From a virus, in IMG/VR virus record IMGVR_UViG_3300023115_000075, positions 1 through 30,125 of that record: a DNA stretch of 30,125 bases; one strand, 5' to 3'. Shown here piece after piece: positions 15,143-22,283 of this stretch. Both the position numbers and the translations under genes were made by a program. The first letter of the stretch is position 1, and each line of letters opens with the position of its first letter. The notes below the pieces were generated by a model. The model was not told the origin of the DNA. It did no database searches and saw only the letters and a list, made by a program, of their open reading frames with translations.

Positions 15143-16297
15143 ATGCCACGTATTAGTTTATATAGACCAAATAAAACCGCCGATTATGAATTTATAGACA
15201 AACAAGTCTATGAAATGTTCACTGTAGGCGGTACCGATTTACACGTACACAAGTATCTTGGTCCAAAGAATACCAGTAGTGAAAATGCTACCGCAGAACA
15301 GCCCACATACGATGCTGTTGCTGAAACAAATATACAAGATTTACTATTTTTAGAAAATAGAGATAGAAAATATGATGACGAAATTTACACAATACGTGGT
15401 CATTATAATTTGGCTGATACAGATTTTAATTTAAGTCAATTTGGTTTGTTTTTACAAAACGATACAATCTTTATGACTGTGCATATTAACAGCAGTGTAA
15501 AAACCATTGGCAGGAAATTAATGGCTGGCGATGTTATTGAATTACCTCATATGAAAGAAGAATATGCTGCAAATGATTTTAGTGTAGCAATGAAACGTTT
15601 TTATGTTATTGATGAAATAACAAGAGCAGCAGAAGGTTTTTCACAAACATGGTATCCGCACTTGTATAGATTAAGATTGAAAATGATTATGGATTCACAA
15701 GAATATAAAGACATTTTAGATCTACCTGCTGAAGATGAAGATGGTAATACACTTAGAGATATACTAAGCACATACGAACGTGAAATGCAAATTAATAATG
15801 CTGTAATCAATCAGGCTGAAGAATATGCAAAAGCCAGTGGTTATGAAACTGCACACTTGTACACTGTAAGTGTTTTAGACAATGGCGAAGTTGCTATTGT
15901 TAGCACTGATTATGAAAGTTTACTTGCAGATGGTACAATTACAACAGATACAGTTTTCCTAAATCCTGGAGATACTGGATACAAAGGTTATTTGGTAGGC
16001 GATGGGTTTCCTCCAAACGGAGCATTGTATGGTTCAGGAACAGGATTTCCAAGTGCTGCAAATGCAGGCGATTATTTTTTAAGAATAGACTTGTATCCAA
16101 ATAGGTTATTTAGATATAGCGGCACAAGTTGGCAAAAGGTAGAAGACGCAGTGAGACAAACACTAACACCTGATATAACAAGACAAACCCTAAAAGGAAC
16201 CTTTGTAAACAACGAAACAGTAAATAATATTGCTGGTGAAGATGTACAAGAAAGACAAGCATTGAGTAAAGCACTCAAAGTTAGGGCGGATACCTAA
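15143..16297 (+). CDS. gp14: Neck protein, T4 gp14-like, with C-terminal extension
   Basis: 384 aa against 256 in T4. gp14 joins head to tail with gp13. The diagnostic run is near residues 67-190: LLFLENRDRKYDDEIYTIRGHYN, then DTDFNLSQFGLFLQNDTIFMTVHIN, GRKLMAGDVIELPH, and EGFSQTWYPHLYRLRLKMIMDSQEY, a cyanophage-type gp14 signature. After about residue 200 a helical linker leads to a C-terminal extension with a beta motif 'GDYFLRIDLYPNRLFRYSGTSW'. This kind of extension is also seen in marine relatives. It starts at a possibly leaderless ATG after a GATAAATA box. It is on the opposite strand from gp13, and its stop overlaps the gp15 start (TAATG). Confidence 0.9.
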   Translation: MPRISLYRPNKTADYEFIDKQVYEMFTVGGTDLHVHKYLGPKNTSSENATAEQPTYDAVAETNIQDLLFLENRDRKYDDEIYTIRGHYNLADTDFNLSQFGLFLQNDTIFMTVHINSSVKTIGRKLMAGDVIELPHMKEEYAANDFSVAMKRFYVIDEITRAAEGFSQTWYPHLYRLRLKMIMDSQEYKDILDLPAEDEDGNTLRDILSTYEREMQINNAVINQAEEYAKASGYETAHLYTVSVLDNGEVAIVSTDYESLLADGTITTDTVFLNPGDTGYKGYLVGDGFPPNGALYGSGTGFPSAANAGDYFLRIDLYPNRLFRYSGTSWQKVEDAVRQTLTPDITRQTLKGTFVNNETVNNIAGEDVQERQALSKALKVRADT

Positions 16298-17970
16298 TGT
16301 TATATTTTTATGATGGACAAATACGTAGATATCTAACACAGATTGTTAGAGCATTTAGTCACTTTAGCTATCAAGACGGCGACGGTGATATAAAACAAGT
16401 GCCTGTAATGTACGGTGACATTACTAGACAAGTTGCTAGTATCATAAGAGACAACAGTGAAAATAAACTGCCAAGTGCTCCACGTATGGGTGTATACATT
16501 ACTAACTTGCAAATGGATAGAGCTAGACTTAGTGATAGTAGTTATGTTAACAAAATTAACTTGCGTGAAAGAGCTATTGACAGCGAAACTGGTGAATACC
16601 TAAACGAACAAGCTAGAGGGTATACTGTTGAAAGATTGCATCCAACTCCTTATATGTTAAGTGTAAATGTAGATGTATGGAGTACCAGCACTGATCAAAA
16701 GTTACAAATACTAGAGCAAATATTCTTTTTGTTTAATCCTGATTTAGAATTCCAAACCACAGACAACTATGTTGATTGGACAAGTTTAAGTGTTTTACAA
16801 ATGGAAAACATTACTTTTAGTTCTAGAACAATTCCAGTTGGCACAGAAACAGAAATTGATGTTGCAACACTAAGTTTCAACGCACCGATTTATATTTCGC
16901 CACCTGCAAAAGTTAAAAAACTAGGTATAATTACCGACATTATTACCAGTGTATACAATCAGGATGCAGGCACAATCAGTCTAGAAGGATTCAATCCACC
17001 AACTGACGGTAAAGCGTATGCATCGTCAGGTACAGTTGTTTTACCAGATGGTACTGTTGTTGACGACGGAGGTTTAGGACTTTCAAGCACTATAATCAGC
17101 GGCAGTGGTAGACTAGATTTAAGCAATCCGGTAGTGGCAAGTTACAGGAATTTTGATATTATTGTTAGTGATGCTACCGCAAAATTAGCTCAAAACAAAA
17201 GACTACGTGTTGGTGAAATCAGCTGGCAAAATGTTTTTGAAGCAGAAGCACCAGCTAAATTCCAACCTAACATTAGTCAAATCAAACTGTATAGATCAGA
17301 ATTGATTACACCAATAGTAGGTACAATTTACTATGGCAATCCAAATGACAAATTCTTAATTAATATTACATATGATCCTGACACATTGCCAAGTGATACG
17401 CTGATTGCAGGTGTTACTACTAGAGGCAGTGTTGATGGTATTATTGATCCTATTAAGAAAAGTCCAAAATCTGACAAAGCAACTAGAGGTGCAGGATTAA
17501 GATATTTGTTCTTAGGACCAATAGGTGGTAAGGTTGAAAGAAAGTTTACAATAACAGAAAGGTCTAGTAGAATAGATACCGATGTTGATGCTGATAGAAT
17601 ATACAGTCACAAAGTTTATGTTGACGGATTAGAAGTTAGTACAACTAATCGCACAATTGACGAAAAGTATGTTATTGACTTTGTTACACTACCAGATTTT
17701 AATAGTTCTGTAAGATATGAATTGTATTTGAACGAAGATGGTGCTGATGATTGGAAAAACGCAGATAGCAGTGATTTTGTTGCAGATTCAAATGATATAG
17801 TAGAATGGGATGGTACAAAATGGAACATACTATTTGATGCATCAGAAGAAACTGCTCTAACATACATAACAAATGTAAATACAGGACAACAAGTTTATTG
17901 GAACGGTTACTATTGGCAAGCAAGTGTTGACGGATACTATCCAAGAGGCACTTGGGAACTATCAATCTAA
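16297..17970 (+). CDS. gp15: Tail sheath stabiliser/terminator, T4 gp15-like, extended
   Basis: 557 aa, about twice the 272-aa T4 protein. gp15 caps the finished tail and joins it to the neck. The first ~210 residues match the family as I know it from marine phages: GQIRRYLTQIVRAFSHFSYQDG, VPVMYGDITRQVASIIRDNSEN, an MGVYITNLQMDRARL segment, GYTVERLHPTPYMLSVNVDVW, and TDNYVDWTSLSVL ending with ISPPAKVKKLG near residue 209. The remaining ~345 residues are beta-rich and unassigned, ending in an aromatic-rich QVYWNGYYWQASVDGYY tail. The start overlaps the gp14 stop by one base. Together with gp14 this is a coupled pair, downstream of the plus-strand late promoter. Confidence 0.85.
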   Translation: MLYFYDGQIRRYLTQIVRAFSHFSYQDGDGDIKQVPVMYGDITRQVASIIRDNSENKLPSAPRMGVYITNLQMDRARLSDSSYVNKINLRERAIDSETGEYLNEQARGYTVERLHPTPYMLSVNVDVWSTSTDQKLQILEQIFFLFNPDLEFQTTDNYVDWTSLSVLQMENITFSSRTIPVGTETEIDVATLSFNAPIYISPPAKVKKLGIITDIITSVYNQDAGTISLEGFNPPTDGKAYASSGTVVLPDGTVVDDGGLGLSSTIISGSGRLDLSNPVVASYRNFDIIVSDATAKLAQNKRLRVGEISWQNVFEAEAPAKFQPNISQIKLYRSELITPIVGTIYYGNPNDKFLINITYDPDTLPSDTLIAGVTTRGSVDGIIDPIKKSPKSDKATRGAGLRYLFLGPIGGKVERKFTITERSSRIDTDVDADRIYSHKVYVDGLEVSTTNRTIDEKYVIDFVTLPDFNSSVRYELYLNEDGADDWKNADSSDFVADSNDIVEWDGTKWNILFDASEETALTYITNVNTGQQVYWNGYYWQASVDGYYPRGTWELSI

Positions 17971-17982
17971 CATATATATTTT

Positions 17983-18414
17983 ATGAACGCAATTATTTGT
18001 AGTGGTGCATTATTTTATGCACTAGATACCAAAAGATTTTTATTACTACACAGAGCAAATGGTAGAAAAAATAAACTATGGGGATTAGTTGGAGGCACCA
18101 ATGAAGGTGTTGAAACTCCATGGGAAGGTTTACAAAGAGAAATAAAAGAAGAAATTGGTAGTGTTGATATTAAGAAAACTATTCCATTAGAAACATTTAT
18201 CAGCAACGATGACAAGTTTCATTTCCATACATATCTTTGTGTAACAGAAAAAGAATTTTTACCTAAACTGAATTTAGAACATGACGGATATTGTTGGGTA
18301 AGTTTTGGTATGTGGCCAAAACCTCTACATTTTGGTTTGCATAACACTCTCAAGAGTAAAACTAATACACAAAAATTAGAAACAGTTATTCAGCTTGTTG
18401 ATATGATTGCTTAA
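17983..18414 (+). CDS. Nudix hydrolase
   Basis: 143 aa. A complete Nudix box is present at residues 38-60: G-x5-E (G38, E44), x7, then REIKEEIG (52-59). This is the Mg-binding loop that cleaves nucleoside diphosphate-X substrates. The rest fits the compact Nudix alpha/beta/alpha fold (ALFYALDTKRFLLLHRA before the box, HFHTYLCV after it). The substrate cannot be deduced. Phage Nudix enzymes act on (d)NTPs, ADP-ribose, dinucleoside polyphosphates or RNA caps. The gene starts 12 nt after gp15 without a clear Shine-Dalgarno or its own promoter, so it is probably transcribed with gp14-gp15. Its last 29 nt overlap, tail to tail, the glycosyltransferase-repeat gene on the other strand. Confidence 0.9.
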   Translation: MNAIICSGALFYALDTKRFLLLHRANGRKNKLWGLVGGTNEGVETPWEGLQREIKEEIGSVDIKKTIPLETFISNDDKFHFHTYLCVTEKEFLPKLNLEHDGYCWVSFGMWPKPLHFGLHNTLKSKTNTQKLETVIQLVDMIA

Positions 18415-21004
18415 ACTGTTCTTCTAGCCATTCAAAATCATTTATCTTTTTTAATGCCTCAGGATCGTTTACAGAACTTTCACCGTATTTTTTACCAAGA
18501 ATAGCACCCGCAATTGCAGCATCTCCAAACGGTTTATCTGATCCTTTTGTACACCATGCATCTAATCTAAATTGTGTTTCGTCATCTTTTTGTCTGTCAA
18601 TGCTACGGCTTGCTAGTTTTACACACTCACGGAAGCCACTACGCCATGCACTAAATGCATCTGTATTAAATGCAGTTGTATTACTCATTTCAGGTATTGC
18701 TTTGAAATTTTTACTAATACTTGTTGTCATGTCAGGTTTGCTTGTATCCATGTCAATTGTTAATTGTCTTGGTAACAACTTAACGCCACCATATCCATAT
18801 ACAAGACTATTAATAGGATTATAGCTACGCCAAACGTAAACTGTGCTACGCCCGTCTATGTCATATCTTGCTATTTGATAATCAAAATTAAATGTATCAA
18901 TTATTTGTGCATCGCCGTCTACTACATAAAACATTTCTGTCTCAGCAGTTTTTGCTGCCATAATATGCGCTTGGTGAATACCTTCTACACCGTGAACTCT
19001 GTGTATAACTCTATCAGGAAATTGTTGTTTTAATTTTTCAAAATTTTCATCTGCATTTGGTTCGTTATAACTAATAAAAACAATATCATAAGGTTTAGGT
19101 ACACTTGCTACTTGATCATATTCTTTTTTAATTGCTAAAAATCTATAATCAATTTCACGTTGTGTTAAAGGTTTGTGTACATTGGTTAGCATAACACCAT
19201 CATAAAAATCTTTGTTTTTCCAAACGTGATTAATTTTTCTTTCATATTGATTATGATAGCTTATATAAAAATTCCAATCAAAATCTTTTTCAATTTCGAT
19301 GTCTTCGTTTATCATAAAAAACATTTCGTTATCAGTATCAGCTAATGCTTTTTCATAATCTTCAAACGTGTTTACAGTGAACACAGGATATGGTTTTGGA
19401 TTGCTTACTACAATATCCCATTCTTTTTTCTTAATATAAAATCTGTGTTCTACTTCTTTTTCACTTACTAATAAATGTCTGCTAAACAGTACAACACCGT
19501 CTGTGTGTTTGCCGTTTTTGAAAATATGATTTATTTCTCTATCGTATCTATTGTGATGACTAAAGTAGAAATCAAATTCCCAATCGTTGGCAATTTCTAC
19601 ATCACTAGGTACACCCCAAAACATTTCGCTTGTTGAATTATACAATGCTTCTGTATAATCTTCGTAATTGTTTATTGTAAAAATATCATATTTTTTTGGA
19701 GTGCTTGCAATTTTATCATGTTCTTTTTTATCAATATAGAATCTATGTAGTAATTCTTTTTTGCTTACTTCAGCACTGGTGCTGTATAAAACAATACCAT
19801 CATAGTGTTCTCCATTCTTAAAAACATGAGTAATGTCTCTATCTAAAACATTTGTTTCATTGAAATAATCGTCCCATTCAAACTGCTGGTTTGGAATAAC
19901 ATCACTTGGAATACCCCAAAACATGTTTGTGGTACTGTGCTGTAATGCTTCTAGGTAGTCTTCATACGTATCAATAGTAAAGCGTTCAAACTGCTTGCTT
20001 CTACTAACAACCTTGTTGTGTTCAATTCTATTTGCTAAAAATCTATATTCAATTTCTCTTTCACTTACTGGTGCATTTTTACTGAATAAAACAACACCAT
20101 CGTATTTGTTTTTGTTTTTCCAAACATGATTGCTATTACGACTTGTATCTTGATGGCTTAGATAAAAATCAAAAACACTTTCGTCTAATATTTCAATGTC
20201 ACTAGGAACACCCCAGAATAAATCTGTTGTAGATTTTTCCATTGCTTCTAGATATTGCTCATATGTGTTAATTTCAAATCTGTCGTATTTTCTTGGCGTA
20301 CTTGCCATAATACGTATTTCTTTTTTGTTTGCAAAAAATCTATGTTTTAGCTCTCTATCAGTAACACGATAATGTTTTGGTACTAGTGCAACACCATCTA
20401 GTTGATCAATGTCACCGTTACCAAATACATGAACATAATCGTAACTCCATTCGTCCGGTGTATAACTGAACTTAAATGTATCTCTAATCATTATGTCATC
20501 ATACACTAACCAAAACATATCTGTGTTGCTGCGTTGTTGTGCTTGTTCAAATGATTCTACAACCTGTAAATTAGGTATACGTTTAATAAGTTCTGCATGA
20601 CTTGTTCTGTCATCTCCTATGTAAAAAACTTCAAACTTTTCTTTACCATAATAAGGATCATACTCACCACAAATATAACTGTGTTTTTTTGTTTCATAAC
20701 TGCCTGGTTTTGTAGGAACTAGTTGTACTTTACTCCAGCTCATAACTTCTCTGCTTTTCTTGTATACATATGGAAAAGCATGAATATAGTAGTCATCATA
20801 TTGTGGTCTAAAGTACCAAGGAAAACTATCGTAAATTTTTATATCAGGATCTACAAGCCAAACATAATCAACAGATCCAACCCAATCTTCTATTTCAATT
20901 TCATTATTAACAACAGGATACTGATCAAAGATATGCTTTTTTAGATAGTCTTGTCCATTATGTACAGGATGATTAAATCTTTCAAACTTATCTATTGCTC
21001 TCAT
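18386..21004 (-). CDS. Tandem glycosyltransferase-like repeat protein
   Basis: 872 aa, no signal peptide. Residues 636-~760 form a GT-A glycosyltransferase-like module (YDIVFISYNEPNADENF, later HQAHIMAAKTAETEMFYVVDGDAQI) with a candidate metal-binding DxD at D696/D698. Residues 237-635 are four near-regular 99-100-residue repeats of pattern TYEDYLEAL..ST..MFWGVPSDVEI, then REINHVWKN, DGVVLFS, VSEREIEHRF. They align with the second half of the C-terminal module, but PSD or NED replaces DGD. Two more diverged copies lie at about 1-114 (DPD) and 115-236 (YDD). The C-terminal 110 residues (SGFRECVKLASRS onward, AWCTKG) form another conserved segment. It overlaps the small glycosyltransferase gene by 4 nt (ATGA). 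Function is inferred: sugar transfer or glycan binding, possibly acting on fibres. No nucleotide-sugar specificity can be read. Confidence 0.75.
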   Translation of the reverse strand: MRAIDKFERFNHPVHNGQDYLKKHIFDQYPVVNNEIEIEDWVGSVDYVWLVDPDIKIYDSFPWYFRPQYDDYYIHAFPYVYKKSREVMSWSKVQLVPTKPGSYETKKHSYICGEYDPYYGKEKFEVFYIGDDRTSHAELIKRIPNLQVVESFEQAQQRSNTDMFWLVYDDIMIRDTFKFSYTPDEWSYDYVHVFGNGDIDQLDGVALVPKHYRVTDRELKHRFFANKKEIRIMASTPRKYDRFEINTYEQYLEAMEKSTTDLFWGVPSDIEILDESVFDFYLSHQDTSRNSNHVWKNKNKYDGVVLFSKNAPVSEREIEYRFLANRIEHNKVVSRSKQFERFTIDTYEDYLEALQHSTTNMFWGIPSDVIPNQQFEWDDYFNETNVLDRDITHVFKNGEHYDGIVLYSTSAEVSKKELLHRFYIDKKEHDKIASTPKKYDIFTINNYEDYTEALYNSTSEMFWGVPSDVEIANDWEFDFYFSHHNRYDREINHIFKNGKHTDGVVLFSRHLLVSEKEVEHRFYIKKKEWDIVVSNPKPYPVFTVNTFEDYEKALADTDNEMFFMINEDIEIEKDFDWNFYISYHNQYERKINHVWKNKDFYDGVMLTNVHKPLTQREIDYRFLAIKKEYDQVASVPKPYDIVFISYNEPNADENFEKLKQQFPDRVIHRVHGVEGIHQAHIMAAKTAETEMFYVVDGDAQIIDTFNFDYQIARYDIDGRSTVYVWRSYNPINSLVYGYGGVKLLPRQLTIDMDTSKPDMTTSISKNFKAIPEMSNTTAFNTDAFSAWRSGFRECVKLASRSIDRQKDDETQFRLDAWCTKGSDKPFGDAAIAGAILGKKYGESSVNDPEALKKINDFEWLEEQFKQSYQQAE
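19100..20296. repeat. Four ~300-bp in-frame repeats in the glycosyltransferase-like gene
   Basis: Protein repeats 3-6 of the 872-aa product (residues 237-335, 336-435, 436-535, 536-635) correspond to 20000-20296, 19700-19999, 19400-19699 and 19100-19399. Three of the four units are exactly 100 codons and one is 99. Motif order is the same in each, while DNA identity is only moderate, so this is an old duplication series. Confidence 0.9.
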
Positions 21005-21585
21005 AATAGGTGTGCCTTTGTTCCAATGTGTGCTAACACTATGTCAGCATCTAACCAAACATCTATGCCGTGATGCATTGCTTGATTACAAAAATATATA
21101 TCTTCGCCACCAAATGTATCGGTGCCTTTATTGTATTCATGAGAAAACCAAGGTTTAGGTAACTCACTGTACACACTGGCTTTGGTCAACATACAACCCA
21201 TGCCTACACCCCATATTTTGTGTAGCCCTGTTTTCTTATCAAATCTTTTATCAGTATTGTTAGGATCTGTAAAAGCAACACTACGATAAGGAGCATATCG
21301 TGTGCTATAGTTTGCTGCAACAATATCTTTATCGTGTGCAGCCAATCTTTCAAAAACATTATGAGGAAAATGAATATCACTGTCTAACCAAAGTATATGA
21401 CTCGGATTAGTTTTAAGTGCTTCATTTACAAGTGCTGTACGCTGATCAACAATAACACTACCTACAATAATGTGCAAGTCATAGTCAATAGACTTACTGG
21501 TAAGTCTACTGGTTAAAAATGCTAATTGTTTTGCAAAGGCAGTGTGTACAGTATCTCTAGCAGGAATACAAATGCTAAGTTTCAT
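21001..21585 (-). CDS. Small GT-A glycosyltransferase (family 2-like)
   Basis: 194 aa, short but complete-looking. The N-terminus KLSICIPARDTVHTAFAKQL is the usual first strand. Then come LHIIVGSVIVDQRTALVNEAL and ILWLDSDIHFP, with the DxD metal/nucleotide-sugar motif at D68-S-D70. GVGMGCMLTKASVY (about 126-139), GGEDIYFCNQAMHHGIDVW (159-177) and AHIG (185-188) match the acceptor-side Gly-rich loop, catalytic acidic 'ED' and late His of such enzymes. Expected reaction: transfer of a sugar from a nucleotide-sugar donor. It overlaps both neighbours (1 nt upstream, 4 nt downstream) in a three-gene operon next to the tail fibre gene, suggesting decoration of fibre or another virion protein. It could alternatively modify host glycans. 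Confidence 0.85.
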   Translation of the reverse strand: MKLSICIPARDTVHTAFAKQLAFLTSRLTSKSIDYDLHIIVGSVIVDQRTALVNEALKTNPSHILWLDSDIHFPHNVFERLAAHDKDIVAANYSTRYAPYRSVAFTDPNNTDKRFDKKTGLHKIWGVGMGCMLTKASVYSELPKPWFSHEYNKGTDTFGGEDIYFCNQAMHHGIDVWLDADIVLAHIGTKAHLL

Positions 21586-21965
21586 TACAACATTGTGCTT
21601 GGTACAGTTTCCTGGTTAAGATCTTTTTCTGCTGCAATAGTAAGTTGGTTCCAATTACGTGCTGATTGTGTAGCAACTTTTACACATTCTTGAAAATCAT
21701 CTTCTGACAAACTAGCCATTTTAATCATGTTCTCTGGCTGCACTTTACCAATAGTTAGTAGGTCAGCACCTGCTGCTTTACCGAATGTCATAATCCAATG
21801 GATTCTGTCATCATCGTCTGGAATATCCATTGCATCAATTTCTTTATTAATTTCAATTTCTAATTGCGCATCGCCAATTTCCAGTGTTTTGAGAATTGCT
21901 CTCTTACGAGATTTTGTATATGCTTGTGCTAAGTCAACATTTAAGACTTCATAGAGTGATTTCAT
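21585..21965 (-). CDS. Hypothetical protein at the head of the glycosyltransferase operon
   Basis: 126 aa, acidic, helical by eye, no signal or membrane segment, function unknown. The middle (DDRIHWIMTFGKAAGADLLTIG) is its most distinctive part. The segment SEDDFQECVKVATQSARNWN (about 87-106) resembles SGFRECVKLASRSIDRQ in the 872-aa product two genes downstream, sharing F-x-E-C-V-K-x-A-x-x-S. A strong AAAGGAG lies 8 nt before the ATG and a consensus sigma70-like promoter lies further upstream. The stop overlaps the glycosyltransferase start. A helper role for the enzymes is a guess based on coupling and the shared motif. Confidence 0.8.
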   Translation of the reverse strand: MKSLYEVLNVDLAQAYTKSRKRAILKTLEIGDAQLEIEINKEIDAMDIPDDDDRIHWIMTFGKAAGADLLTIGKVQPENMIKMASLSEDDFQECVKVATQSARNWNQLTIAAEKDLNQETVPSTML

Positions 21966-21987
21966 GTATAATGCTCCTTTATACTAT

Positions 21988-22016
21988 AATATAGTATATT
22001 ATTGTTTGATTGTCAA
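21988..22016 (-). promoter_or_regulatory. Sigma70-like promoter of the glycosyltransferase operon
   Basis: Minus-strand TTGACA (22011-22016), 17-nt spacer, TATATT (21988-21993). The -35 begins 4 nt past the stop of the 58-aa ORF. The predicted start near 21981 gives a ~16-nt leader containing AAAGGAG. Confidence 0.75.
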
Positions 22017-22019
22017 GTC

Positions 22020-22196
22020 TTATGGTAGAATTGGGAAGTAATATCCTCCAAATGTACTACTCATAGTAATGCTACCAGTGCTAATACCAAGATAGGCGCC
22101 GAGATCAGCTCGTAAGGTGATCGGTGTTGAACTACCGCCAAAATAATTTCTTATCTGGCTCATTGTAATCGGGTCGCCTGTTGGTGGTAATGCCAT
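22020..22196 (-). CDS. Small tail-associated ORF, 58 aa
   Basis: Starts MALPPTGDPITMSQIRNYFGG and ends with a Gly/Tyr/Phe-rich tail (GGYYFPILP). I recognise the 'MALP-x-x-G-x-(I/L)-(S/T)-xSQI/V' opening as that of short proteins found beside tail fibre genes in many marine tailed phages, with no assigned biochemical role. They are probably virion or fibre-tip associated. The ATG is preceded by AGGA at a suitable distance, by a consensus sigma70-like promoter, and by the hairpin after the fibre gene. It is a discrete, complete ORF with its own signals, which supports it despite its size. Confidence 0.8.
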   Translation of the reverse strand: MALPPTGDPITMSQIRNYFGGSSTPITLRADLGAYLGISTGSITMSSTFGGYYFPILP

Positions 22197-22217
22197 TACT
22201 TATTCCTGTTTTCGTTC

Positions 22218-22246
22218 ATTGTAGCACATTATTTAACAAGTGTCAA
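22218..22246 (-). promoter_or_regulatory. Sigma70-like promoter of the 58-aa ORF
   Basis: Minus-strand TTGACA (22241-22246), 17-nt spacer, TACAAT (22218-22223). A start near 22211 gives a ~15-nt leader with AGGA. The -35 sits immediately after the fibre-gene hairpin. Confidence 0.75.
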
Positions 22247-22248
22247 TT

Positions 22249-22275
22249 GGCAGTAGCCATTTACTGACTACTGCC
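22249..22275 (-). terminator. Hairpin after the tail fibre gene
   Basis: Perfect 8-bp stem GGCAGTAG (22249-22256) and CTACTGCC (22268-22275) with an 11-nt loop. It lies 9 bases beyond the fibre stop codon. There is no T run on the minus strand, so termination efficiency is uncertain. It may protect the mRNA end or be factor-assisted. Confidence 0.5.
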
Positions 22276-22283
22276 TTGTTTTA

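Noticed and set aside
17952-17980. Promoter TTGGGA-N17-TATATT before the Nudix gene
   Set aside because: The -35 matches poorly and the transcript start would fall inside the Nudix start codon region. Read-through from the gp14 promoter is simpler.
21981-21997. Palindrome ATACTAT-AAT-ATAGTAT as a regulator site
   Set aside because: It is AT-only and overlaps the -10 element. It could be an operator, but nothing beyond base composition supports it.
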